From Sulfuricurvum sp. (lineage in GTDB: Bacteria; Campylobacterota; Campylobacteria; Campylobacterales; Sulfurimonadaceae): a stretch of DNA of 64,000 nucleotides. Position numbers and translations under genes: made by a program. Below, piece by piece: positions 16,857 through 25,752 of the stretch. Where the stretch lies: positions 62,001-126,000 of the forward strand of contig JAQTTG010000003.1 of assembly GCA_028710885.1 (NCBI GenBank), given 5' to 3'. Numbering within the stretch: position 1 is the first letter of the stretch; each line of letters opens with the position of its first letter. The notes under the pieces were generated by a model. The model worked only from the letters and a program-made list of their open reading frames with translations. It did not search any database and was not told the origin of the DNA.

Positions 16857-16876
16857 TGTGAAAAAAAAGGTTTCCG

Positions 16877-18682
16877 GTGTGTGGTGTATTTGGAATTATT
16901 GGTAATTATTCTCCTGTCAAAGCACGTGAAGCGTTGGGAACAATAGCCCATAGAGGGAGAGATAATTGTGGGATTGTTGAAGAACACCGATTTTTTTTGG
17001 CTCATCAACGACTCTCAATTACCGATAATCATCATAGATCTCATCAACCAATGTGTAGAGGTCGATTACTGATCAGTTTTAACGGTGAGATATATAACCA
17101 TTTAGAACTCCGAAGGCAATTAGAAATTCAAGAATGGGAAACATTTAGCGATACTGAAGTAATTTTAGCAGCTTATGAACGATGGGGAATTGAATGCGTT
17201 AAACACTTTGAAGGAATGTTTGCATTTGCTTTGTTTGATGGTGAAAAACTCTATTTAGTGCGAGATCGCTTTGGTAAAAAGCCTCTTTTTTATCATCAGA
17301 GTAAAGAGGCTTTTATCTTTGCTTCGGAGATTAAGGCTATCAAACCTTTTCTATCCTCGATTCAAATGAACGAAGAGGCTTTACACTCTTATCTCTCATT
17401 TTTGGCTCCAACACCACCGCATACCTTTTATCTGGGAATAGAAAAATTAGAAAGTGGTGAGTGGCTATGTTTTGAAAACGGGAAGATTACCAAGCACCAA
17501 TATTATAATTTACTCGATACTCCGCCATCGAATATTGTTACTTCGGCTGAAGCTTTAACGCGTATTGAAGAGGATATTCACCGATCGATTGCTACACGTT
17601 TGGATACAAAGGCATCTACAGCAGCACTTCTCTCTGGTGGATTGGACAGTGCTATGATATGTGCAATTGCATCATGTCAAGGAAAAAAACTTCCGGTATT
17701 TACTCTTGGGTATAATGAATATGGTGCTTATGATGAGCGTATTAATGCGGAAATAACAGCAAAATATTTAGGATTGGAGCACACTGAAGTTGTGATTTCG
17801 CAAGACGATTTTCATGAACATCTCGATGAACTTTTAATCCACATGGATGAACCTCTGAATGATCCAGCGGCATTACCGCTCTATCTGTTGATGAAAAAAA
17901 TCGGTACAGAGGGGTATAAAGTGGTGTTGAGCGGGGAGGGATCTGATGAGCTATTCTTTGGATATCGGCAATATTTTGAGTACCTTGATATTGAAAAAGC
18001 GGCTTTATTACAGCATAAAAATTGGCTAAAAAAATATTTTCATAGCAATTTTTCTATGAATCGGGAGTGGGAATGGTACAAACGGATCTTTGATGATACT
18101 CTCCTCTTTCGTACATCTGGGGATAAATTTACAGATCTACAGCAAAATAAGCTCTTCCGTCGTAATGTTCGAGATAACGATTCAATGCGGTTTTTACAAA
18201 AATATCGAGATTTCTTTGAGCAAAGTAAACATACAGACCCTAGCATTTGGTACAGCGTAATTGATTTAAAACTTTTTGTCGGCGAGCATTTTTTGACAAA
18301 GCTCGATCGTGTTTCAATGGCACATACGATTGAATCGCGTACACCATTTTTAGATCATCGACTAGCCGAGACCATACTGTCAGTTAATCCAGTACTACGT
18401 ATTGGTGAGGGGGATACGAAGACCCTGCTCAAGCAGATCGCTCGTAATTATCTTAGTGATGAGATTATTAATCGGAAAAAAAAAGGGTTTGCAAATCCCT
18501 ATATGGAGTGGCTGGTTGCGACAGGCCGAATCGATTTGATACGAGAGGTAAATGCCCAAACAGGGCTTTTTTATCCTGAAGTGATTGAAGAATATTTAGA
18601 ATTAGCCCGACGAGGAAAGTTTAAACAGCATGTTTGGGGATTATACGTCCTTAGTCATTGGATAAAAAGAGAGTTGCTTTAA
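16877..18682 (+). CDS. asnB: Asparagine synthase, glutamine-hydrolysing
   Basis: Class B asparagine synthetase of 601 residues. Translation starts at GTG 16877 behind AAAGG, so the catalytic Cys is residue 2 of CGVFG once Met is removed. The N-terminal glutaminase (1-210) has AHRGRDNCG and FNGEIYN. The synthetase domain has the SGGLDSA pyrophosphate loop near 254-260, then SGEGSDELFFGY and LDRVSMAHTIESRTPFLDH. It makes Asn from Asp, Gln and ATP. It stands divergent from the glycosylation operon; relatives in sugar clusters amidate uronic acids, so a role in glycan decoration is possible but not shown. Confidence 0.9.
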   Translation: MCGVFGIIGNYSPVKAREALGTIAHRGRDNCGIVEEHRFFLAHQRLSITDNHHRSHQPMCRGRLLISFNGEIYNHLELRRQLEIQEWETFSDTEVILAAYERWGIECVKHFEGMFAFALFDGEKLYLVRDRFGKKPLFYHQSKEAFIFASEIKAIKPFLSSIQMNEEALHSYLSFLAPTPPHTFYLGIEKLESGEWLCFENGKITKHQYYNLLDTPPSNIVTSAEALTRIEEDIHRSIATRLDTKASTAALLSGGLDSAMICAIASCQGKKLPVFTLGYNEYGAYDERINAEITAKYLGLEHTEVVISQDDFHEHLDELLIHMDEPLNDPAALPLYLLMKKIGTEGYKVVLSGEGSDELFFGYRQYFEYLDIEKAALLQHKNWLKKYFHSNFSMNREWEWYKRIFDDTLLFRTSGDKFTDLQQNKLFRRNVRDNDSMRFLQKYRDFFEQSKHTDPSIWYSVIDLKLFVGEHFLTKLDRVSMAHTIESRTPFLDHRLAETILSVNPVLRIGEGDTKTLLKQIARNYLSDEIINRKKKGFANPYMEWLVATGRIDLIREVNAQTGLFYPEVIEEYLELARRGKFKQHVWGLYVLSHWIKRELL

Positions 18683-18684
18683 CA

Positions 18685-19179
18685 CTATTTTGTTTCCATT
18701 AAAAGTGCTAATTCGAGTGTACCGCTAATATAATTCGCAAAAAAGCTCATAATACCTTCATCTTTATCATTAAAATCACCATTGTATTTATTGAGTAATT
18801 GGATGACACCGATTACTTCTTGACGAGAATTAAAGATAGGGACTGCAAGAATATTTCGTGTTACAAAACCGCTTTTTTCATCAATTTTTACTAAAAAACG
18901 GCTATCTTCATAAGGATGATTGACTAATTGAGCCACTTTGGTTGTAACAGTGTCTCCAACAATGCCAGAATCTAAACCAATTGCTATCTTGCCAATTCCA
19001 TCACTGTGTTTTGTCCAGAGCATACCACCAGCTTGGTCAACCATAAAAATGGAACATCGTTCAGCGTTTACAATCGCTTTCGCTTCTTCTGAAATTGTAG
19101 GTAATGAATCTTCAACTTGATCGAGTCCGGCAAGACGTTTACCAAAATCTGCAATTCGTTTATATACTTCTAAACTCAT
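18685..19179 (-). CDS. Stand-alone GAF domain protein A
   Basis: A 164-residue cytoplasmic protein that is essentially one GAF domain (about 20-160). Conserved blocks are ERCSIFMVD, MLWTKHSDG, GIVGDTV, GFVTRNILAVPIF and VIGVIQLLNK. No output domain follows, so it presumably senses a small molecule or redox state and acts through a partner. It is the downstream member of a tandem pair, overlapping the upstream gene by four bases; the two share the same block order and are paralogues. Ligand unknown. Confidence 0.75.
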   Translation of the reverse strand: MSLEVYKRIADFGKRLAGLDQVEDSLPTISEEAKAIVNAERCSIFMVDQAGGMLWTKHSDGIGKIAIGLDSGIVGDTVTTKVAQLVNHPYEDSRFLVKIDEKSGFVTRNILAVPIFNSRQEVIGVIQLLNKYNGDFNDKDEGIMSFFANYISGTLELALLMETK

Positions 19180-19697
19180 CGTATTCCCTTTGTAAGTAAT
19201 GTTGCTTCATCATCAAATAGCATGGCAAGCTCAATGTAACCACTGATGTAATGTGCAAAAAAGATCATAAATTTTGCATCTTCGCGTGAAAATCCTCCCG
19301 GCTTATTCAGTAATTGAAAAACACCAATAACGCGGCGAGAAGAGTCAAAAATCGGGATAGAGGCAATGTTTTCAGTAACAAAACCGGTTTTTTTGTCAAT
19401 GATGGGTAAAAAGCGCGGATCGTCATAGGGATCATTTACTAATAGAGGTTTACCCTCTTTGAGGGTATGTCCGACAATCCCATCATCTTGATGAACCATG
19501 ATTTTTTCCATGCCATCAGCTAATGTTGTCCAAAGCATTTGTATTTTTGGATTGTAAATAAAAATAGAACATCGTTCTGCGCCACTTACTTGTTTCGCAT
19601 ACTCCGAAATCATCGGGAGACCTTCATTTAGCGTTGGACGATTTAATAATGTTCGTCCGAATTCTGCCAATGTAGAATAAGAAGCTGTAGTCAACAT
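19176..19697 (-). CDS. Stand-alone GAF domain protein B
   Basis: Paralogue of the preceding GAF protein, 173 residues from the ATG at 19697, which has AGGAG four bases upstream; a longer reading to 19736 lacks a ribosome site. GAF blocks ERCSIFIYN, MLWTTLADG, GIVGHTL, GFVTENIASIPIF and VIGVFQLLNK run from about 35 to 160. No enzymatic or DNA-binding part is present. The overlap with gene A (ATGA) suggests coupled synthesis and perhaps a heterodimer. Confidence 0.75.
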   Translation of the reverse strand: MLTTASYSTLAEFGRTLLNRPTLNEGLPMISEYAKQVSGAERCSIFIYNPKIQMLWTTLADGMEKIMVHQDDGIVGHTLKEGKPLLVNDPYDDPRFLPIIDKKTGFVTENIASIPIFDSSRRVIGVFQLLNKPGGFSREDAKFMIFFAHYISGYIELAMLFDDEATLLTKGIR

Positions 19698-19803
19698 AAC
19701 TTCTCCTAAAATGAGATAAGGACAAATCGTATCCACTTGAAGCTAAAATATAAATCAATGCTAAAAAAATTAAAGTAAAAAGTACAGAAAGGTTATAAAG
19801 AAT

Positions 19804-19823
19804 GGCTCCCTAAAAAGGGAGTT
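19804..19823 (-). terminator. Possible terminator after the ydcH-like gene
   Basis: On the minus strand ACTCCCT-TTTT-AGGGAGC forms a 6-7 bp hairpin just after the stop at 19829. Only a weak T-rich run follows, so the call is tentative. Confidence 0.4.
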
Positions 19824-19828
19824 TGAAA

Positions 19829-20065
19829 TTAGAGGTTGTTTGCTTTTTTGTATTCGATAATCATTGCATACGCTTCATCTTTAAGCAATAATTTTTCTTT
19901 TTTGAGTTTTTCAAGCTCAAGATCAGTCATTGGAACGTCACCATTTTCTGCTTTGCTTATTTGGTTGTCAAGATCGTTATGGCGATCAAAAATTTTCAAA
20001 AAGTGAGCGTTTGCTGCATCATTTTGTTTCATGTGCGTTATGACGTCGCGGTATTCGTGTAACAT
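19829..20065 (-). CDS. YdcH/DUF465 family small protein
   Basis: A 78-residue, mostly helical charged protein with the YdcH-family layout: a short helix around HFLKIFDRHNDLDNQI, a small turn, then a long helix LELEKLKKEKLLLKDEAYAMI. A coiled-coil hairpin is expected. Function is unknown for the family. It is a single gene on the minus strand between the GAF pair and dcd. Confidence 0.75.
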   Translation of the reverse strand: MLHEYRDVITHMKQNDAANAHFLKIFDRHNDLDNQISKAENGDVPMTDLELEKLKKEKLLLKDEAYAMIIEYKKANNL

Positions 20066-20155
20066 AGGGATTCCTTAGTAGGGGTTTAGATTTTTGAAAT
20101 TTTACCACTTAAGTCCCTTTTAAAACCTTACAAGATCAAATTTTGGTCATTTATA

Positions 20156-20716
20156 TTATCCCAAAATGCGTGGTAATGTAATCCCTTCTTGTCCTTGATA
20201 TTTTCCGCGTTTGTCTTTGTAACTGGTTTCACACATCTCGTCTCCTTGTAAAAAGAGGACTTGCGCTATCCCTTCATTGGCGTAGATTTTTGCAGGAAGT
20301 GGTGTTGTGTTGGAAATTTCAATCGTAATGTGTCCTTCAAACTCTGGTTCAAAAGGGGTTACATTGACGATAATGCCGCAACGTGCATAGGTTGATTTGC
20401 CCAAGCAGATCGCTAATACATCACGTGGAATTTTAAAATATTCTACTGTACGTGCCAAAGCAAATGAGTTTGGTGGAACGATACAAACATCACCTATAAA
20501 GTCTACAACATTGGCATCATCAAAATGTTTTGGATCGACAACTGTTGAATTGAGATTGGTAAAAATCTTAAATTCATTGCTTACGCGAATGTCGTAACCA
20601 TAAGAGCTAAGGCCGTAGCTGACGACTCCAACACCTACTTGATCTTCGCAAAATGGAGCAATCATTCCTTCACTTAACGCTTTTTCTCTAATCCATCCAT
20701 CGCTTTTGAGACCCAT
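20156..20716 (-). CDS. dcd: dCTP deaminase
   Basis: Deaminates dCTP to dUTP, supplying dUMP for thymidylate synthesis. The 186 residues match the family. Visible blocks are the N-terminal [17 protein letters not shown] near 38-45, [11 protein letters not shown] with the nucleotide-binding Ser/Arg set near 110, and the catalytic Glu in [12 protein letters not shown] near 128. It is divergent from accB across 73 bases. Confidence 0.95.
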   Translation of the reverse strand: MGLKSDGWIREKALSEGMIAPFCEDQVGVGVVSYGLSSYGYDIRVSNEFKIFTNLNSTVVDPKHFDDANVVDFIGDVCIVPPNSFALARTVEYFKIPRDVLAICLGKSTYARCGIIVNVTPFEPEFEGHITIEISNTTPLPAKIYANEGIAQVLFLQGDEMCETSYKDKRGKYQGQEGITLPRILG

Positions 20717-20789
20717 TGCACTATCCGTTCTTAAAAATATTTGTGGTAGTATAGCACATCTATTACCCTACTTTTAGGAGCATTTTCCA

Positions 20790-21242
20790 ATGGATATGAA
20801 ACAAATCAAAGCCCTTTTGCAAGAGTTTGACGCAAGTACTCTTTCAAAATTAAAAATTACTCAAGACGCTTTTTCGATTGAACTTGAAAAAAATATTGGT
20901 GTTGTAAGTGCACCTGTAATGGCAGCTCCAGTAGCAGTTGCGGCAGCGCCTGCAGCTGTCTTAGTCACAGATTCCAGTGTGTCTGCACCGGTAGTACATA
21001 CAGGAGATATGATCCTATCCCCTATGGTCGGGACATTTTATGGTGCTCCATCTCCGGATTCAGCACCGTTTGTCAAAGTTGGTGATCGTGTGAAAAAAGG
21101 TCAAGTAATTGCAGTTCTTGAAGCGATGAAAATTATGAATGAGCTTGAAGCAGAATTTGATTGTGAAATTCTAAATGTATTGGTTTCCGATGCGCAAGCT
21201 ATTGAATACGATATGCCACTTTTCGCGGTTAAGAAGCTTTAA
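20790..21242 (+). CDS. accB: Biotin carboxyl carrier protein of acetyl-CoA carboxylase
   Basis: Carries carboxybiotin between the biotin carboxylase and carboxyltransferase parts of acetyl-CoA carboxylase, the first step of fatty acid synthesis. The 150-residue protein has a helical N-terminus, an Ala/Pro/Val linker at about 45-70 and the biotinyl domain after residue 75. The modified lysine is K114 in EAMKIMNE. An AGGAG ribosome site precedes the ATG. accC follows after two bases in the same transcript. Confidence 0.96.
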   Translation: MDMKQIKALLQEFDASTLSKLKITQDAFSIELEKNIGVVSAPVMAAPVAVAAAPAAVLVTDSSVSAPVVHTGDMILSPMVGTFYGAPSPDSAPFVKVGDRVKKGQVIAVLEAMKIMNELEAEFDCEILNVLVSDAQAIEYDMPLFAVKKL

Positions 21243-21244
21243 TC

Positions 21245-22585
21245 ATGGCAGAAATCAAACGTATTTTAGTCGCAAATCGCGGTGAAATCGCGCTTCGTGC
21301 TATCCGCACCATCAAAGAAATGGGCAAAGAGGCGGTAGCGGTTTATTCAACTGCTGATAAAGATGCTTCGTATCTTAAACTCGCTGATGCCGCAATTTGT
21401 ATCGGGGGCGCTCCGAGTTCTCAGAGTTATCTAAACATCCCATCAATTATTGCTGCTTGTGAAATCAGTGGATGTGATGCAGTATTTCCTGGGTATGGAT
21501 TTTTGTCTGAAAATCAACATTTTGTTGAGATTTGTACCCACCACGGGATCAAATTTATCGGACCAACCCCTGAAGTTATGGTGATGATGTCGGATAAATC
21601 CAAAGCCAAAGATGTCATGATTGCCGCAGGTGTTCCGGTTGTTCCGGGATCAGACGGCGCGATTAAAGATATAGCAGAAGCAAAAGTACGTGCCAAAGAG
21701 GTTGGTTATCCGGTTATCCTCAAAGCCGCAGCTGGCGGAGGCGGGCGCGGAATGCGTGTTGTTGAAGATGAAAGTTATATCGAAAATGCTTTTTTAGCGG
21801 CAGAAGCGGAAGCGATTGGGGCATTCGGTGATGGAACCATCTATATGGAAAAATTTATCAAAAATCCTCGTCATATCGAAGTACAAGTGATCGCGGATTC
21901 TCATGGTAATGTTTTACATATTGGTGAACGCGATTGTTCGATGCAACGTCGTCATCAAAAATTGATCGAAGAATCTCCTGCGGTAGCATTGACTCCTGAA
22001 ATCCGTGCCGAGTTGCATGCATCAGCGGTGCGCGCGACTAAATACATTAAATACGAAGGTGCGGGGACATTTGAATATCTTCTCGATGCCGATAAAAAGT
22101 TCTACTTTATGGAGATGAATACCCGTCTTCAGGTAGAACACACAGTCTCAGAGATGGTGAGTGGTTTGGATTTGATTGAGATGATGATTCGTGTGGCTGA
22201 GGGAGAAGCGCTTCCTCCACAAGAAAGTGTTATTCTTGGTGGTCACTCTATCGAATGCCGTATCACTGCCGAAGATCCGATCAAATTCTTACCGTGTCCG
22301 GGGAAAATTACACAATGGATTACTCCAGGTGGACGGAATGTTCGTATTGATAGCCATGCGCACAGTGGATATATCGTCCCTCCGACTTATGACTCAATGA
22401 TCGGGAAGTTGATTGTATATGGTAAAGACCGTAACGATGCAATCGCTATAATGCATCGTGCATTAAGTGAATTTACCGTTACCGGAATTAAAACAACGAT
22501 TCCATTTCATATGAAAATGATGAAAAATCCTGATTTTATCAATAATAACTTCGATACCAAATACCTCGAAAACTATAACGGCTAA
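21245..22585 (+). CDS. accC: Acetyl-CoA carboxylase, biotin carboxylase subunit
   Basis: ATP- and bicarbonate-dependent carboxylation of the biotin on AccB. The 446 residues are normal. ANRGEIALRAIRT starts the biotin carboxylase N-domain, KAAAGGGGRGMR near 159 is the ATP-grasp glycine loop, ERDCSMQRRHQKLIEESP and EMNTRLQVEH near 286-295 carry catalytic residues. It ends in a good intrinsic terminator that overlaps its stop codon. Confidence 0.97.
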   Translation: MAEIKRILVANRGEIALRAIRTIKEMGKEAVAVYSTADKDASYLKLADAAICIGGAPSSQSYLNIPSIIAACEISGCDAVFPGYGFLSENQHFVEICTHHGIKFIGPTPEVMVMMSDKSKAKDVMIAAGVPVVPGSDGAIKDIAEAKVRAKEVGYPVILKAAAGGGGRGMRVVEDESYIENAFLAAEAEAIGAFGDGTIYMEKFIKNPRHIEVQVIADSHGNVLHIGERDCSMQRRHQKLIEESPAVALTPEIRAELHASAVRATKYIKYEGAGTFEYLLDADKKFYFMEMNTRLQVEHTVSEMVSGLDLIEMMIRVAEGEALPPQESVILGGHSIECRITAEDPIKFLPCPGKITQWITPGGRNVRIDSHAHSGYIVPPTYDSMIGKLIVYGKDRNDAIAIMHRALSEFTVTGIKTTIPFHMKMMKNPDFINNNFDTKYLENYNG

Positions 22586-22607
22586 TGCCGTTATAACACT
22601 CTTTTTT
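22574..22607 (+). terminator. Intrinsic terminator of accBC
   Basis: Perfect 9-bp stem TATAACGGC/GCCGTTATA with a TAAT loop that contains the accC stop codon, followed after a few bases by a run of T. Confidence 0.85.
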
Positions 22608-22678
22608 CTCATTAAAACTTCTTTTTAGTTTTCCTCAATTACACTATAGTTATCAAGCTAACACTAAAAGAGGCTAAT

Positions 22679-24808
22679 ATGAATAATCTAAGTATTGCAC
22701 AGAAGGTACATATACCGCTTATTGCATCCATTTTGATAGGATTTATTGTAGTTTTGGTTAACTATTGGATTTCTGTTGATCAAATCAAGTCAGATGTTTA
22801 TACGACACAATCCAAAGAGATGACCACAATTTTTAATGAAGCGATTGATGCTAAAAGCAGTGTTGGAATAACTAATGCGATTGGTATTTCTAAGAATAGT
22901 ACTCTTGTTGCCGGATTAGCAAGCGGTCAGAGAGAAGATACTTTACATGCACTGCAGTCTCTTTCTAAAGAGTACAAAGAGAACACAAAATTCGGCAATA
23001 TTAAAATACATGTACATGATCGGGATATTCATAGTTTTATACGTGCATGGAAGCCTGAAAAATTTGGTGATGATTTATCAGGATTTCGAAAAACCATTGT
23101 AGCTGTCAAGGAAAGCCGTAAACCGCTTGTTGCATTAGAAGTTGGAGTTGCAGGACTTGAGCTACGGGGGATTGCTCCAGTAATATCAGGAGATCAATAT
23201 TTAGGTTCAGTCGAGTTTATGCAGGGTTTGAATTCGGTTGTTAAAGATCTGCGTAAAAACTTTGGAAGTGAGCTGATTGTAGCATTGGATAATCATTATC
23301 TTAGTACAGCAAAAGAGTTAAAAGATGCACCTAAAATCGGGAGTAATTTTACCCTTGCCGTTAAAGAAGATGTTGTGGATAAAAGCTTTTTGAAAGAGCT
23401 TTCCAGCGCGGTATTTGATCCGAAAGCAGGTTCTTTTACAACAGAGGGGTACTATGTTGTTCCTATTGTGATTAAAGATTATTCGGGTCAAGATGTTGGG
23501 TACGCATTTTCAGGGAAAAAACTTGAAAGTGTAGAAGCAATCATTAATCAATCTGAGAATTCCCTGCTTCGTCAAGTCATTATTATGTCGGTTCTGGATG
23601 TTATTATTTTGGTGCTATTAATAGCTATTGTGCGCCGTGCAGTAACTACACCGATTGAAAATCTCGATCGGATTGCACAAGAATTAGCGAGTGGAGATGG
23701 TGATTTAAGTAAACGACTTCAAGTTGGTGCAAATGATGAGATTGGAAAAGCAGCAAAAAGTTTTAATATTTTTATTGAGAAAGTCCAAAAAATAGCGCAA
23801 ACAGTAGAACAGCGTGCGCAAGAAGCTATGGTTGCACAATCTATTTCTCAAGAACAGATGCAAAAAAATGAGATGTCTTTGGTATTAGCTCGTCATATGA
23901 TTCAAGGCTCAATATCAAATGCGGGAAGCTTGAGAAGTTCGTTGGAAGAAAATATACGAAATCTTCACGATGTTAATGAACTTAATTATGATACCGGTAA
24001 AGTTGTAGATGACGTAAGTAATCAAACCGATGAAATTATGGCTAGTATGTCTCATATTACCGAAATGATTAATGATTCACGGGCTAACTCGGAGCAGCTA
24101 AATCATAATGTAGGCGAGATTTCTAATGTCATCACGCTTATCAAAGATATTTCTGATCAAACCAATCTTTTGGCACTCAATGCAGCGATTGAAGCGGCGC
24201 GTGCCGGTGAACATGGACGAGGGTTTGCCGTAGTTGCAGATGAAGTACGTAAATTGGCAGAACGTACTCAAAAAGCGACAAGTGAAGTAGAAGCGAATAT
24301 CAGCATTTTGAAACAAAATTCAGTCGGAATGTTGGAAAACAGTGAAAAAGTAGAAGAACATGCACAAGCGTCGGCTCAAAAATTAGATCAATTTAAAGAT
24401 GTAATGGAAAAATTGATTAAAAATGTTGAACAAATTAAAAAAGATAATCAAGCAATAAGCTATGAAATATTTGCAAACATGGCTAAAATAGATCATATGA
24501 TATTTAAAAACAATGCTTATTCTGCTGGCTTTGAAGGAAAATTTGAGGGTACGGTAAGCGATCATCATACCTGTGCATTAGGTCGTTGGTATGAAAATGG
24601 TGATGGTAAAGCAGTATTTTCTTCTCACTCATCGTATTCAAGAATGCTAGAACCACATAAGCAAGTTCACGAAGAAGTACATAAAGCGATGAAACTGCTA
24701 AATGAGAATGCAGTGAAAAATTCAAAAGCCATAGCAAATTGTTTTGAATCAGCAGAAAAAGCAAGTATGGAATTGTTTAATATTTTAAATGAAATGGTGG
24801 AGTCTTAA
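22679..24808 (+). CDS. Methyl-accepting chemotaxis protein with zinc-binding CZB domain
   Basis: Membrane chemoreceptor of 709 residues. One helix at about 12-30, a periplasmic sensor of about 265 residues that resembles double-Cache type 3 domains, a second helix at about 297-318, HAMP to about 370, and the cytoplasmic signalling hairpin with the tip sequence [29 protein letters not shown] near 490-520. After it a C-terminal CZB domain shows an early His (IDHMIF near 605), the [13 protein letters not shown] motif near 629-641 and HKQVHEEVH near 660. CZB domains bind zinc and have been linked to zinc or hypochlorite sensing. Single gene with its own terminator. Confidence 0.93.
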   Translation: MNNLSIAQKVHIPLIASILIGFIVVLVNYWISVDQIKSDVYTTQSKEMTTIFNEAIDAKSSVGITNAIGISKNSTLVAGLASGQREDTLHALQSLSKEYKENTKFGNIKIHVHDRDIHSFIRAWKPEKFGDDLSGFRKTIVAVKESRKPLVALEVGVAGLELRGIAPVISGDQYLGSVEFMQGLNSVVKDLRKNFGSELIVALDNHYLSTAKELKDAPKIGSNFTLAVKEDVVDKSFLKELSSAVFDPKAGSFTTEGYYVVPIVIKDYSGQDVGYAFSGKKLESVEAIINQSENSLLRQVIIMSVLDVIILVLLIAIVRRAVTTPIENLDRIAQELASGDGDLSKRLQVGANDEIGKAAKSFNIFIEKVQKIAQTVEQRAQEAMVAQSISQEQMQKNEMSLVLARHMIQGSISNAGSLRSSLEENIRNLHDVNELNYDTGKVVDDVSNQTDEIMASMSHITEMINDSRANSEQLNHNVGEISNVITLIKDISDQTNLLALNAAIEAARAGEHGRGFAVVADEVRKLAERTQKATSEVEANISILKQNSVGMLENSEKVEEHAQASAQKLDQFKDVMEKLIKNVEQIKKDNQAISYEIFANMAKIDHMIFKNNAYSAGFEGKFEGTVSDHHTCALGRWYENGDGKAVFSSHSSYSRMLEPHKQVHEEVHKAMKLLNENAVKNSKAIANCFESAEKASMELFNILNEMVES

Positions 24809-24825
24809 GACTTCATCATTTCTAG

Positions 24826-25662
24826 TTACTCCGGTAAGCGGAGTGTTTTTATTTCTGCACTTAGGCGCAAGCGTGTAAAATAATCATTTAACACTTGATT
24901 GCGTTTTTCTCCTAAAATCGCGTTGTCAATTTGTGCACGACTTTTGTCTAGACTCTCTGTAATAAGATTTTGTTTATCTCGCATATAAAAACTCATAAAC
25001 CCATTTTTCCCATTTGGTAGAATTGGTCCAAAGTTTCCAGATTGAATTTTGTTAAGAATTTGTGCAAGTTGTGGGTCGATGGATGATGCAGGAATATTCT
25101 CGTCTTTCGTTTGGATATTTTCCACATTTTGCATAGGATTGCTTATTTTAGAGGCTAAAGCTTCTTGGGAATTAGAGAGATAAAGTGTGACATCATAGCT
25201 ATCTGGATGTGAAAAATCATCTAGATGGAGTTGGTAATATTCATTTTCTTCTTCGACACTTGGTTGTGCCATTTTAGAAAAGGCTATCGCTTGATAAAGT
25301 TTTTGCCCTTTGAGATTATCTTCTATTCTTGTTTTTAGATCTTTTTCATTAAGTCCTCGAACTGTTAGCATCGCATTGGTAAATTGTTCTGTTGAAAGGT
25401 TGTTTTGAGCTGCCATTCGGCCTAATTCATCTTGGACTTCAGAAGCAGTAACCGTGATTTTTCTTTCTTGTGCTTCGAGTTGTTCCAGTTTTTTACGAAT
25501 TAATGTATCGGCGCTTTGTTTTGCATCTGTACCGCTTTGTTTCATCTCCTGTTGTACTTCATAAATGGTAATTGGAGTGTTTTTGACCAATACGGCAACG
25601 CCGCCGATAGGGGCACTCCATAAAAAGGTGGCAAGTAGTGCCGAAAGAGTGATTGAACGCAT
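24826..25662 (-). CDS. SurA-like periplasmic chaperone, possibly without PPIase activity
   Basis: Exported protein of 278 residues from the ATG at 25662, chosen because AGGAG lies five bases upstream; a reading from 25707 lacks this. The N-terminal signal peptide ends near LWSAPIGG. The middle (about 30-140) matches the SurA N-terminal chaperone fold, with VLVKNTPITIYEVQQEM and LEQLEAQERKI. The C-terminal half occupies the place of a parvulin domain but the usual parvulin blocks are not obvious, so catalysis is doubtful. It probably helps outer-membrane protein assembly. Divergent from gltX. Confidence 0.7.
   Translation of the reverse strand: MRSITLSALLATFLWSAPIGGVAVLVKNTPITIYEVQQEMKQSGTDAKQSADTLIRKKLEQLEAQERKITVTASEVQDELGRMAAQNNLSTEQFTNAMLTVRGLNEKDLKTRIEDNLKGQKLYQAIAFSKMAQPSVEEENEYYQLHLDDFSHPDSYDVTLYLSNSQEALASKISNPMQNVENIQTKDENIPASSIDPQLAQILNKIQSGNFGPILPNGKNGFMSFYMRDKQNLITESLDKSRAQIDNAILGEKRNQVLNDYFTRLRLSAEIKTLRLPE
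24828..24850 (+). terminator. Intrinsic terminator of the chemoreceptor gene
   Basis: ACTCCG/CGGAGT, 6 bp, with a 5-base loop followed by GTTTTT. It lies inside the last codons of the convergent SurA-like gene. Confidence 0.65.
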
Positions 25663-25752
25663 TGATGCTCCTATGCAAAAGTTTCCTATTTTACCCGCTT
25701 TTAACAAAGCCTTAACTAAAATGCCGACATTGTATCCACAAAGGATTAACCG

